Source: Candidatus Poribacteria bacterium
Lineage (GTDB): Bacteria > Poribacteria > WGA-4E > GCA-2687025
Reading direction: 5' to 3'
NCBI GenBank assembly: GCA_028818695.1
Contig: JAPPNK010000018.1
Location: 62,001-126,000 of the forward strand
DNA length: 64,000 nt
The translations under genes and the position numbers were made by a program. A model generated the notes under the pieces. The model made no database searches. It worked only from the letters and a program-made list of their open reading frames with translations, and was not told where the DNA came from. Of the stretch, positions 1 to 8,750 are shown in pieces (within the stretch, counting starts at the first letter, position 1; each line of letters begins with the position of its first letter).

Positions 1-655
1 CTCCAATCCGGGCTAATATGTGCGCGGCAATGTAAACTCGCCCGACGTCTTCTTCCAAATATGGAAGTATGAACGGAACAGAAGGAGGGCCAAGAGCGAT
101 CAAGGCTTCTATTTGGGGTCGGCCCAGCATTACATTAAAGAGGTATTCCGTAAAGACTTTGGCAGAACGCGGATCCCCATAGTCGTCCAACTCCTCAAGC
201 AACGGGATAGAGTCAATGACGCCTGCATCTGTTTCAACGACGCCTTCAGGCATCACATTCAATATCGGCGTCAATTGGTCTATGAGCTCTTCAGCGCGGG
301 TCGAGAAGGTTCCCCATTCGTGAAGATTCGCTTTGATGTAATCCAGCCGCGCCCACGCCTCGGCGACAGGATCAAGGTTTCCATTCGTACCCTTCGACGC
401 TTCTTGAGTTTCTCGCTGTGGCGTCCGTGGAGGTTCAACCTGCGTCGCCTCCGCCTGCCTGTTGTCATCGGCAGGCGGAGTTTTCAGCTTTTCAGGCGCA
501 GAAGGCTCCACAACAGGGGTCTGAATCGTTTCGTCGAGAACCGCCGGCTCATCCGCCTTGCGCATGTCAAGCCAAAGATACACAAAAACAGCGAGAACGA
601 ACGCGCCGGCGACGCCCGCAACCGCCGGCCATCTGCGGCTCCTGCGCCGGCTCAT
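1..655 (-). CDS. membrane-anchored protein, tandem paralogue of the upstream gene (3' end outside window)
   Basis: The frame is open from an ATG at 655-653 to the window edge, so the C-terminus is missing. The ATG shares one base with the TGA of the upstream gene (TGATG), implying translational coupling. The N-terminus is basic (MSRRRSRR), followed by one membrane segment (about residues 10-28) and a Pro/Thr/Glu-rich linker, then a soluble part with NLDPVAEAWA and NLHEWGTF motifs. All of these recur in the neighbour at 655-1443, and the N-terminal DNA is nearly identical. No known domain was recognised. I infer a single-pass protein with a periplasmic domain, arisen by tandem duplication. Confidence 0.75.
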   Translation of the reverse strand, partial: MSRRRSRRWPAVAGVAGAFVLAVFVYLWLDMRKADEPAVLDETIQTPVVEPSAPEKLKTPPADDNRQAEATQVEPPRTPQRETQEASKGTNGNLDPVAEAWARLDYIKANLHEWGTFSTRAEELIDQLTPILNVMPEGVVETDAGVIDSIPLLEELDDYGDPRSAKVFTEYLFNVMLGRPQIEALIALGPPSVPFILPYLEEDVGRVYIAAHILARIG

Positions 656-1443
656 CATTCAAGCGCGGCTTTGAGCTGGTTCAAGTATGCGCGTATTTCC
701 CGCATATTGTTCACCTTCAGCGAGCGCTCCAGTTCGGGAATGACGAGATGCTTGGCGACCCCGTCTAGCAGCTCCCGATGCGTTTGCCAGATGGGAACGA
801 ATATATCGGCGGGATATGCGTTATACGGGTAATCCCTCTTAAAATGGGGCATTAAAAATGGGACGGACGCCGGCCCTAACGCTATCGCAGCCTCGATAGT
901 TCGTCTTCCGCCTGGCCCCTCAATCGTGTACTCAACAAAAACCTCCGCCGCCCGCGGATCCGGATACAGCCTCAGTTTCTCAAGCAGCTCAATAGCGTCC
1001 TCCATGTCGCCATGGTCATAGTCGGGCATTACCTTTTTCCATACTGGAAGCAGCTGATCTATGAGCTTTTCGGCTTCAGGGTAGAAGGTTCCCCACTCAT
1101 GAAGGTTCTCCTTGATGTGGTTCACGACCGCCCATGCCTCGGCGACAGGGTCAAGATTTTCGTTCGGTTCGCCAATCGTTTCCTCTGGAGCCGCGCGCTG
1201 CGGCGTCTGGGGCGATTCAACTTGCGTCGCCTCCGCCTGCCCGTTGTCATCGGAAACCTGCGGAGTTTTCAGCTTTTCAGGCGCCGGAGGCTCCACAACA
1301 GGAGTCTGAGTCGCTTCGTCCGGCGGCGCGCACATCTCATTCGCCTTGCGCATATCAAGCCAGAGATACACAAACACAGCAAGAACGACCGCGCCGGCGA
1401 CGCCCGCAACCGCCGCCCATCTACGGTACCTGCGCCGGCTCAT
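655..1443 (-). CDS. membrane-anchored protein of unknown function (tandem duplicate)
   Basis: 262 residues: a basic N-terminus, one transmembrane helix (about 10-30), a low-complexity linker rich in Pro, Glu and Thr (about 35-95), then an alpha-helical domain containing ENLDPVAEAWA, LHEWGTFYPEAEKLIDQLLP and PHFKRDYPYNAYPADIFVPIW. The C-terminal part, with regularly spaced short helices, could be HEAT-like, but I cannot assign a family. It lies 230 bp downstream of the FG-GAP gene on the same strand and overlaps its paralogue by TGATG. Function unknown; probably envelope-located. Confidence 0.8.
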   Translation of the reverse strand: MSRRRYRRWAAVAGVAGAVVLAVFVYLWLDMRKANEMCAPPDEATQTPVVEPPAPEKLKTPQVSDDNGQAEATQVESPQTPQRAAPEETIGEPNENLDPVAEAWAVVNHIKENLHEWGTFYPEAEKLIDQLLPVWKKVMPDYDHGDMEDAIELLEKLRLYPDPRAAEVFVEYTIEGPGGRRTIEAAIALGPASVPFLMPHFKRDYPYNAYPADIFVPIWQTHRELLDGVAKHLVIPELERSLKVNNMREIRAYLNQLKAALE

Positions 1444-1673
1444 CTCTTTTCATCCCCATCGGTTTCAAACAAACTTTTAATTGTAATACACGAGCATTTT
1501 GCGCGGCGCAACCTTTCTTTACGCGCCGCGCTCGCCTTCTGCCGGTCTTGTGAATTTCCGCCTCCTTCTCCCGTTTCCCGCTTACGCGGGGCATGCTGCG
1601 CGGGAATGGGGTTGCGCAGCTGGACGCCCCGCGCAAAATGAGGCTCATCGTTCGCTGAGAAAATCGGAGCGCC

Positions 1674-3350
1674 TTACCGTTTGACAGAACGAGTCGACGC
1701 AAGCCCTTTTTCTTCATGAATCTCCAGCAGCTGATTCGCCGCGACGTTCGCAAGCCGAACCGCCTTGCCGGACGGGAATGTAACGACAAGTTCCAGCGCC
1801 TCCGCCGCGTCTCCTAAGCCGAATGTGAGCGTCTTTTCGCTCTGCGAGCAGTAGCTCCCTCCGCCTTTGAGCGTCTGCGTTTGGCGCCCGCCGGCGGTTC
1901 TCAAGGCCGCTTTCGCGCCGACAGCGTCTCGGTTGGAGCGGGAGCCTGTGAGACGGATGCGCAGTATTCCAGCGCTTGTCGGCGAGTCGTTTCGATAGAC
2001 GCGCGCCTCTCCGCCGTTCGCCGTCAGGACGATGTCCAGGTCGCCGTCGCCGTCCAGGTCGCCGTATGCCGCCCCCCTGCCGACCATCGGCTCCGTCAAG
2101 CCCGCCTCCGCCGCCGCGTCCACATAGAGCTTCCCGCCGCGGTTGCGGAACAGATGCGGACGCTGCGCGTATTGCACATTTTGGCGCACTTTTTCGATTT
2201 CGTTCTCAATATGCCCGTTTGCGACAAGCAGGTCGACCCAGCCGTCCGCGTCCGCGTCCAAAAAGCAGAGGCCGAAGGCGAGCGTCAAAAACGAGGGCGC
2301 GCCCATCTTTGTCTCCGCTGCCGCGTCTATGAAAAGCCCGTTGCCCTCGTTGCGGTGAAGGCTGATCATCTCGTTAGAGAAGTTGCCGACCGCGACCGTT
2401 GCGCGCCCTGAACGGTTTTCGTCCGCCGCGTCAACGCCCATTCCCGCTCGCGCAATGCCCGCCTCGTCAAACGCGATTCCCGCCAGCATTCCGATTTCCT
2501 CAAACCGCCCGCCGCCGATGTTTTCGTAGAGCTTGTCCGGCTCCGTGTCGTTTGAGACGAACAGGTCCATCCGTCCGTCGCCGTTGTGATCGAACGCGAC
2601 AACGCCGAGGCTCTTGCTGGTCGGGTCATGGACGCCGGCGGCTTCCGACGCATCCGTAAAGGTTCCGTCCCCGTTGTTTTTGTAAAGCCTGTCGGCGGCG
2701 CCTTCATACGATTCGGGCGAGCAGTACGATTTGCGCGTTCCGTCCAGCGTACAGAAGATGTCTTTTTCGATAGACCATTCGACATAGTTGCATATATAAA
2801 GGTCTAGATGTCCGTCGTTGTCCGCGTCAAACCATGCCACGCTGGCTCCAAACCGTTCATTTTGGACGCCCGCCTCTTTTGAGACCTCTTTAAACCGCCC
2901 TGTTCCGTCGTTACGGTACAGTTTGTCGGCTCCGAGGGCGGCGATGAAGATGTCCGCGTCGCCGTCGTTGTCGTAGTCGGCGGCGGCGGCTCCCATGCCG
3001 TAAATCGGCTCATGGAAGCCTGCCTCTGCCGTTTTATCGATGAAGCGCGGGGAGGAGCCGGGCGGCGCCTGTTCAAAGTAGGCGGGCGTCTGCGGTCTGC
3101 CGGTCGGACGGCCCGGCCAGTCCATGCCGTTCACAAACAGGATGTCGAGCCGTCCGTCGCCGTTTGCGTCCATGAGGGCGACTCCGCTTCCCATCGTTTC
3201 GGGCAGGTATTTTTTGCCGAAGGCGCCGTTGTTGTGTTTGAAATATACGCCCCATTCCGCGCCGACTTCTGTGAAACGCAGTCCCGCCTCGCCGTATGCC
3301 GGCGCCGACATCAACAGAAAAGCGCAGAGAACCGCTGTCAACCCCCGCAT
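1674..3350 (-). CDS. secreted FG-GAP/VCBS repeat protein with C-terminal ASPIC/UnbV domain
   Basis: 558 residues with a cleavable signal peptide (about 1-20, ending APAYG). Several FG-GAP/VCBS blades follow, with calcium-binding-type D-x-[DN]-x-D-G motifs such as DANGDGRLDI, DYDNDGDADI, DADNDGHLDL, DHNGDGRMDL and DLDGDGDLDI, forming a probable beta-propeller. The C-terminal 100 residues (RLTGSRSNRDAVGAKAALRT to the end) match the ASPIC/UnbV (CRTAC1-like) domain. The start ATG follows the stop of the vWA gene directly (TAAATG), so the two are one transcript. Such proteins are exported and often accompany TPR-cytochrome proteins; one is encoded at 32610. The ligand is unknown. Confidence 0.9.
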   Translation of the reverse strand: MRGLTAVLCAFLLMSAPAYGEAGLRFTEVGAEWGVYFKHNNGAFGKKYLPETMGSGVALMDANGDGRLDILFVNGMDWPGRPTGRPQTPAYFEQAPPGSSPRFIDKTAEAGFHEPIYGMGAAAADYDNDGDADIFIAALGADKLYRNDGTGRFKEVSKEAGVQNERFGASVAWFDADNDGHLDLYICNYVEWSIEKDIFCTLDGTRKSYCSPESYEGAADRLYKNNGDGTFTDASEAAGVHDPTSKSLGVVAFDHNGDGRMDLFVSNDTEPDKLYENIGGGRFEEIGMLAGIAFDEAGIARAGMGVDAADENRSGRATVAVGNFSNEMISLHRNEGNGLFIDAAAETKMGAPSFLTLAFGLCFLDADADGWVDLLVANGHIENEIEKVRQNVQYAQRPHLFRNRGGKLYVDAAAEAGLTEPMVGRGAAYGDLDGDGDLDIVLTANGGEARVYRNDSPTSAGILRIRLTGSRSNRDAVGAKAALRTAGGRQTQTLKGGGSYCSQSEKTLTFGLGDAAEALELVVTFPSGKAVRLANVAANQLLEIHEEKGLASTRSVKR

Positions 3351-5120
3351 TTAGACGCCCCGCCTCCGCTCATACGCCGCCCACTCTGCCGCCAAGAACG
3401 CAACCGCCAACAGCGCGAACCATGACCAAAACTCCCGCTTTTGAACATCGGACGCCGCCTCCGCCTTCGACTCCGCAACATGCGCCTCTCCGTTTTTTAT
3501 CGGCTCCATTTCGGAGCGCGGAACGTTGACGGCGGTCAGTCCCTGCGGCTCCCCGTCCGCGTAGATGCGGTATATCCCCGCCGCGTTGATTCTTACAGGA
3601 CGCGCCAGCGGCGCGCGGCGCCCTGTTCCGACGCGCTCAACCTCTAGACTCGCCGCGCTCAACTTCGGCAGCGGGAGCGGCTCCCCCGCTTCCGCCGACA
3701 GCGGGACCGGCCGCGCCCCCTCCTGCGCCCATTCCACAAGATTCGACGCAAACACAACTGCGGCGGGAGTCATCGCAAAGTCGGTCTCGGTTAGGTTAAA
3801 GGCGTCAAACGCCGCGAGAACGATGCGCCGCCGCGGCGATTCAAACAGGGCAATCAGGGGCGCCTCTTCCGTCCATACGAGCCGTCGCGCCTGCGGATTC
3901 AGCCGATACGCGCCCGCGGACCGCGCCGTCAGCCCGCCCCAGTCAGCGAAGCGGGTCAACCGTTCGGATGGATCATGCCGCGCATCCGAGACATCGTCTA
4001 TAACGCCAATTCGCTCGGCGAAGGGCAGGTCTCCCTCTGGATTTACGGCGAGCGCGCTTCCGTTCGGCCATGCGTCGGGCGTTGAGCCGTCAAACACAAC
4101 GAGCGCGTAGCCGCCGCTTGGCAGATACTCCTCAGGAGAGATGCGCTCCACAACGGCGTCCCCGATCAACGCAAAGGCGGCGTCCCGAAACGGGTTTTCA
4201 TCCCCAACCGTCAGGATGCGCAGCTCCGTTTTTTTTGGCAAAACGGCGTAGGCGCTGTCGTCTCGGTCGAGATCGCCCCCGTTGTCGAGGCGGACGCTCA
4301 AGGCGACCTCTTTGCCTTCCGGCGCGCTGCCTGTGAAGGAGGCTTGGACGCTCCGCATCGGCTTTATTTCGACAGCCCGCGCGTCCACAGGCGCGCTGTC
4401 CTGCGTCAAGTGGAGGGTCGCGCGCGCCGTCTCGGCGGACAGGTTCAGCGCCTCGGCGTCCAGCCGATACCTGCTCCCGCCGATCCGCCGGGCGTGGGCT
4501 TCGATCAATGCGATGTTTTGGAAATTCGCCTCCCGCTCGTTGTTCTGGTCGGTGAACAGCTCTATATGCGCGTCGGTCTGTTGAGACAGGCTCTCGGCGA
4601 AACGCAGCGCGGCGTCCAGGTCCGCGTGGGCGTCCGTTGGCTGAAGGCGCTCCAGCGCTTCTTCGATAGCGTTCGGGTCTTGGGTGAATCCTTGCGCCAG
4701 GACAGGCGTCGGTCCTGCGGCGACGAGAGCCGCTAAAGCGTTTTTCGGCGCGCTCTCCAGCTGTTTCAGCGCCCGGCGTTTCGCCTCTTCTAGGCGGTTT
4801 GGCTGAATGTCGCGCGCTGCCATGCTGGCGGAGACGTCCACGATGAGAACGACGCGGCGGGCAGCGAGGCGGTCGGTCTCAATATAGGGGCGGGCGATCG
4901 CGGCGACAGCGGCCGTCATCGCCGCCATCTGAAAAAGAAGGCGCAGGTCAATTTTCAATCTTCCCGCCGAAGCGGCGCGCGGCAGGCTGTCCGATTCCTT
5001 CCCCCAAAGAAGCAGGCTGGGAACGAAATAGACGGGCGGCTTCGGCTGAAGCAGGCTCAACAGCGCCGCAATCGGCAGCAGAGCCGCCAACAACCATGCC
5101 CACGGCGCCAAAAAACCCAC
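3351..5120 (-). CDS. BatA-type membrane protein with von Willebrand factor A domain
   Basis: I place the start at a GTG at 5120, giving the usual family N-terminus (GFLAPWAWLLAALLPIAALL), seven bases after the MoxR stop. A longer frame to 5204 would overlap moxR. Residues 1-27 are the N-terminal membrane segment, a second helix sits near 62-76, and the vWA domain carries the MIDAS motif DVSAS at about 95-99. A long periplasmic region follows, and a C-terminal helix (WFALLAVAFLAAEWAAY) ends the protein. In related loci a MoxR AAA+ ATPase works with such vWA proteins in complex assembly or stress responses. About 589 residues. Confidence 0.88.
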   Translation of the reverse strand: MGFLAPWAWLLAALLPIAALLSLLQPKPPVYFVPSLLLWGKESDSLPRAASAGRLKIDLRLLFQMAAMTAAVAAIARPYIETDRLAARRVVLIVDVSASMAARDIQPNRLEEAKRRALKQLESAPKNALAALVAAGPTPVLAQGFTQDPNAIEEALERLQPTDAHADLDAALRFAESLSQQTDAHIELFTDQNNEREANFQNIALIEAHARRIGGSRYRLDAEALNLSAETARATLHLTQDSAPVDARAVEIKPMRSVQASFTGSAPEGKEVALSVRLDNGGDLDRDDSAYAVLPKKTELRILTVGDENPFRDAAFALIGDAVVERISPEEYLPSGGYALVVFDGSTPDAWPNGSALAVNPEGDLPFAERIGVIDDVSDARHDPSERLTRFADWGGLTARSAGAYRLNPQARRLVWTEEAPLIALFESPRRRIVLAAFDAFNLTETDFAMTPAAVVFASNLVEWAQEGARPVPLSAEAGEPLPLPKLSAASLEVERVGTGRRAPLARPVRINAAGIYRIYADGEPQGLTAVNVPRSEMEPIKNGEAHVAESKAEAASDVQKREFWSWFALLAVAFLAAEWAAYERRRGV

Positions 5121-5127
5121 TGCCGAC

Positions 5128-6162
5128 TCATCCCGCCTGCATCTGAATGTCGTCCGGCAGGTCCATGCCGGTCGCGTCCAGTCCGTCCACCAGCTCCTTG
5201 ACAATGTCGACCGCGCTGACGCCGTCGAACCGCGATTGATAATTCAGGATGACGCGGTGGTTGAGCGCATGCGGCGCAACAGCTTTCACATCTTCAAACC
5301 CGACCGACGGACGCCCCAGAATGAGCGCCGAGGCGCGCGCCGCTTCCGCAATCGCAATGGCGGCTCGAGGCGACGCGGGATAGTTGACGTAGGTTTTGAC
5401 CGACTCGGTCGCTTCGGCGCTGTCCGGGCGGGTCGCGTCCGTCAAGCGGGCGATGTATTTTGCCACCGGCGGCGGAAGATAGATGCGCTCCATGATCTGA
5501 AACATTTCTTGTATCTCTTCCGCCGAGACCGTCCATGTCGGTTCGGGCGGCTCGCCCCTGCGCCTCGTCGAGATGATCGCCTCCAGCGTGTTCAAGTCGG
5601 CGCTCGGCACATTCAGCTTAAACAAAAACCTGTCCAGCTGCGCCTCTGGAAGCGGATAGGTGCCTTCCAGCTCGATCGGATTCTGCGTCGCCAGGACGAA
5701 GAACGGCTTCGGCAGCGTGCGCGTCGTTCCCATGAGCGTGACAGAGCCTTCCTGCATCGCCTCCAGCAGCGCCGACTGCGTTTTGGGCGAGGCGCGGTTG
5801 ATCTCATCCGCCAGCAGGATGTTCGTGAAGATCGGACCTGCTTGAAAGACCATCTCGCGCCGCCCCTCATCGGTCTGCTGCAGGATGTGCGTTCCGGTGA
5901 TGTCGCTCGGCATCAGGTCCGGGGTGAATTGGAGTCTGTCTGTGTCTAGGTTGAGCAGCTTTCCGAGCGATTTCACCAGCTGCGTTTTTCCAACGCCTGG
6001 GACGCCTTCTAGAAGTATATGGCCCTGGCTTAAGATTCCGATCAGGACCATTCGGTGCAGCTCGGGGCGCCCCATGAGTATTCGGTCGATCTCTTCTAAG
6101 GTTTTGGAGGAGCGCTCGGCGGCAGGCGCCAGCTGCTCGGGCTGAATCAATTCGCTTTTCAA
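5128..6162 (-). CDS. MoxR-family AAA+ ATPase
   Basis: About 344 residues if translation begins at the TTG at 6162, which has an AGGAG seven bases upstream. Upstream in-frame codons would run into the end of pnkp and lack a ribosome site. Walker A is GVPGVGKT (residues 53-60), Walker B is LLADEINRA, and the sensor region is FVLATQNPIELEGTYPLPEA, all diagnostic of MoxR. The C-terminal lid ends QMQAG. MoxR proteins are chaperone-like ATPases encoded with vWA partners, here immediately downstream. The DUF58 gene that usually sits between them is absent. Confidence 0.93.
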   Translation of the reverse strand: MKSELIQPEQLAPAAERSSKTLEEIDRILMGRPELHRMVLIGILSQGHILLEGVPGVGKTQLVKSLGKLLNLDTDRLQFTPDLMPSDITGTHILQQTDEGRREMVFQAGPIFTNILLADEINRASPKTQSALLEAMQEGSVTLMGTTRTLPKPFFVLATQNPIELEGTYPLPEAQLDRFLFKLNVPSADLNTLEAIISTRRRGEPPEPTWTVSAEEIQEMFQIMERIYLPPPVAKYIARLTDATRPDSAEATESVKTYVNYPASPRAAIAIAEAARASALILGRPSVGFEDVKAVAPHALNHRVILNYQSRFDGVSAVDIVKELVDGLDATGMDLPDDIQMQAG

Positions 6163-6194
6163 AGGTGTTCTCCTGATGGTGTGTTGCGATGCGG

Positions 6195-8750
6195 TTATAA
6201 ACGGGGATCGACAGGTTCGCTTTCCAGAGCCAGTACTGCGAAGACGCATTCATGCGCTCGGCTGATCGGCTCTCTTCGGGCGCGCCGCTCCAGCGCTTCC
6301 GCCCCAAGGGCGAACTCGCGCAGCGCGAGCATTCTTTTTGCGCTGAGGCCGCGCTGTTTCAGGCGTTTGAGCCGATCCGGCATCAGATACTCCGGCCCGT
6401 AGATGATGCGCAGATACTCGCTGCCTCTGCATTTGAGAGCTGGCTGAATCAATCTCTTTTTTTGGTTGTAAGCAATGAAATCAAGCGGCTTTACCACGGC
6501 GCCTTCGCCGCCTTCTTCGGTCAAGCGCTCCCACCACTCGATCGCTTCTTGGCGCTGCGCTTCGTCTGAAAGGCGGACGGTTTTATGGGCGGCGGCGATC
6601 AGCCATCCAGGATCCGCCTCGGCGAGCCGATTGAGCGCGCTCAAATGCCACAGATGGTTTTTGTCAAGAAAAGCGCGCCCCTCCGCCGCCAGCAGATGAA
6701 ACGGCGCTATCCGAAGATCGTCGATGGAGCCGACCTCCCAGCAGTACCGCCGATACGCCTCCCGATACAGCCCGACGCCTTCAGCCCGCTGTTCAACCCG
6801 CTCCCGCAGGTATGCAATATCGATGCCGCGCGCCTCGGCTCTGCGCAGCGCCTCCCCCGCCAGGCTCAGCGACGCTTCCCCCGCCGCGCCCGCCGAAGCG
6901 TATTGACCCTTGATGAGCTCCTGCGCCTTCACCGACCAGGGCATGATCTCCGCGTCGATGCATGCCCAGTCCGTCTCATGCGCGTTCCAAAAATCGGCAG
7001 CGTCGAACGCCGCTCGCAGCCGGCGTATGACCGCCTCTTCCTCCGCTTCGTCTGAAAAGAAAGGACGCCCCGTGCGCGTGTAACACGCTCCCCCCGCCGG
7101 CGACTCCACGCCGAATCGCCGCTCCGCCGCCTCCTCGTTTTGACAGATCACCGCGACAGCGCGGGAACCCATATATTTCTCTTCGCACACAACCTGCTCA
7201 ACGCCTTCTTTTTCAAAGTACGCAAACGCCTCCTCCGGGCGCTCCAGCATGTCGGGTCGGGAGGAAACTTCGCACGGGGACATCGTCGGCGGGAGATAAA
7301 CGAGCCATTCAGGCGCGGCGGTAAACCGCGTCATCACCTCCAGGGCTGCGGCGGCGTTCTCCTCGTTCACAATCACATTGCCCATCAGCCGCGTGTGAAT
7401 TAGCATCTTGCGCTGATAGTCGGCGATGTTCAGCAGGAGCGCCGGGCGCCCGCCTTCGTCCGCCTCTAAAGGCTTTGTGGGAACGCTGTACTGCTTTTCG
7501 GCGGGGACGGAGACGAGCGTTTTTTCAGGGTAGCGCAGCGCGGTCAACGCGCCGCCGTACACGCAGCCCGTGTCGATGTTGATCGTGCCGTTCACCCATT
7601 CGGCGCGCGTCACAGCCGTATGTCCATAGACGACCGCCGCGCGCCCCTTGTAGTCGATCGCCCAGTCGAGCCGTTCGGGGAGGCCGTAAGAGTCGGTTTC
7701 GCCGGTCGTCTCGCCGTAGAGGGCGAAGTCTCTCGCGGGGGAGGAGGCGCGCCCCTGCATATGTTCAGGCATGCCCGCATGCGCCGCGACCAGTTTTCCG
7801 CCGTCCAGCAGGTAATGGCTCACCATTCCGTCGATGAACGCTGCCGTTTTTTCTTCAAACGCCGTTCGTTCCGCCTCTGGCAGCGCCTCCATTTCGGCGA
7901 GCGTTTTTTCCAGCCCATGCGCGATCTGGACGTTCCGCCCCTGCAGTTTGCGCAGCAGCTTGACGTCATGGTTGCCGGGGACGCACAGCGCGGTCCCCTC
8001 TTCATGCATGTCCATGGCGATGCGCAGGACGTCTAGGTTGCGGGGACCGCGGTCGGCCAGATCGCCTAAGAAGATTGCCCGGCGCTCTTCGGGATGGGCG
8101 TAAACGCCGCGTTCGTTCCGCGCGTATCCGAGCGTCTCCAACAGCGCCTCCAGCTCGGAGCAGCACCCGTGGATGTCGCCGATGATGTCGAACGGGCCGA
8201 CGTCGCCGCGGCGGTCTGTCCATAGAGGCTGGCGGTTGATCTGAACGCTGTTCGCCTCCTCCTCGCCGCGCAGGCGGTACACATACCGGAAGCCGTCCCC
8301 CTTGACGCGCCCCGCAAACCGCCGGTCGATTCGACGGATATGCTGATTGATGACGGCGCGGGGCAGCTGCCGGTCGGTACGGTTTCGGTTCCGCTCTTGG
8401 CATACTTTTTCCGGCATGTCCAAAATGACGGCGACGGGGAACAGATGGTACTCTCTCGCCAGCTGCGTCAACGGCTTCCGATCTTCCGACTTCAGATTTG
8501 TCGCGTCAATGACGGTCAAACGGCGGGAGGCGAGCCGTTTTGCCGTCACATAGTGAAGCGCATCGAAGGCGTCCCGCGTGGCGTCCATGTTGTTCTCATC
8601 GTCCCCGATCATCGCGCGGAAGGCGTCGGACGAGAGCGTCTCGGTCGACTTAAAATGCTTGCGCGCGAAGGAGCTTTTGCCTGAACAAGACGCCCCGATG
8701 AGGACGACAAGAGACGGGTCGGGTATCTGCAGGACGCGCGGCTCATTCAT
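6195..8750 (-). CDS. pnkp: bacterial polynucleotide kinase-phosphatase-ligase (RNA repair)
   Basis: 851 residues in the three-domain order of bacterial Pnkp. The N-terminal 5'-kinase has P-loop GASCSGKS at 19-26. The central calcineurin-type 2',3'-phosphatase has GDIHG (191-195), FLGDLADRG (227-235), GNHD (259-262), and probable metal histidines in AAHAGMP and YGHTAV. The C-terminal ligase-like adenylyltransferase has the nucleotidyl lysine in KYMGSR (525-530). Known family members heal and, with Hen1, seal cleaved RNA such as ribotoxin-cut tRNA. The gene overlaps hen1 by four bases (ATGA), consistent with co-production, and is followed 32 bp later by moxR. All key motifs are intact. Confidence 0.96.
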   Translation of the reverse strand: MNEPRVLQIPDPSLVVLIGASCSGKSSFARKHFKSTETLSSDAFRAMIGDDENNMDATRDAFDALHYVTAKRLASRRLTVIDATNLKSEDRKPLTQLAREYHLFPVAVILDMPEKVCQERNRNRTDRQLPRAVINQHIRRIDRRFAGRVKGDGFRYVYRLRGEEEANSVQINRQPLWTDRRGDVGPFDIIGDIHGCCSELEALLETLGYARNERGVYAHPEERRAIFLGDLADRGPRNLDVLRIAMDMHEEGTALCVPGNHDVKLLRKLQGRNVQIAHGLEKTLAEMEALPEAERTAFEEKTAAFIDGMVSHYLLDGGKLVAAHAGMPEHMQGRASSPARDFALYGETTGETDSYGLPERLDWAIDYKGRAAVVYGHTAVTRAEWVNGTINIDTGCVYGGALTALRYPEKTLVSVPAEKQYSVPTKPLEADEGGRPALLLNIADYQRKMLIHTRLMGNVIVNEENAAAALEVMTRFTAAPEWLVYLPPTMSPCEVSSRPDMLERPEEAFAYFEKEGVEQVVCEEKYMGSRAVAVICQNEEAAERRFGVESPAGGACYTRTGRPFFSDEAEEEAVIRRLRAAFDAADFWNAHETDWACIDAEIMPWSVKAQELIKGQYASAGAAGEASLSLAGEALRRAEARGIDIAYLRERVEQRAEGVGLYREAYRRYCWEVGSIDDLRIAPFHLLAAEGRAFLDKNHLWHLSALNRLAEADPGWLIAAAHKTVRLSDEAQRQEAIEWWERLTEEGGEGAVVKPLDFIAYNQKKRLIQPALKCRGSEYLRIIYGPEYLMPDRLKRLKQRGLSAKRMLALREFALGAEALERRARREPISRAHECVFAVLALESEPVDPRL

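Noticed and set aside
20-832. 270-codon open frame on the plus strand
   Set aside because: It is antisense to two paralogous genes with clear membrane anchors and is rich in Arg/Phe, as expected for a shadow frame in GC-rich DNA.
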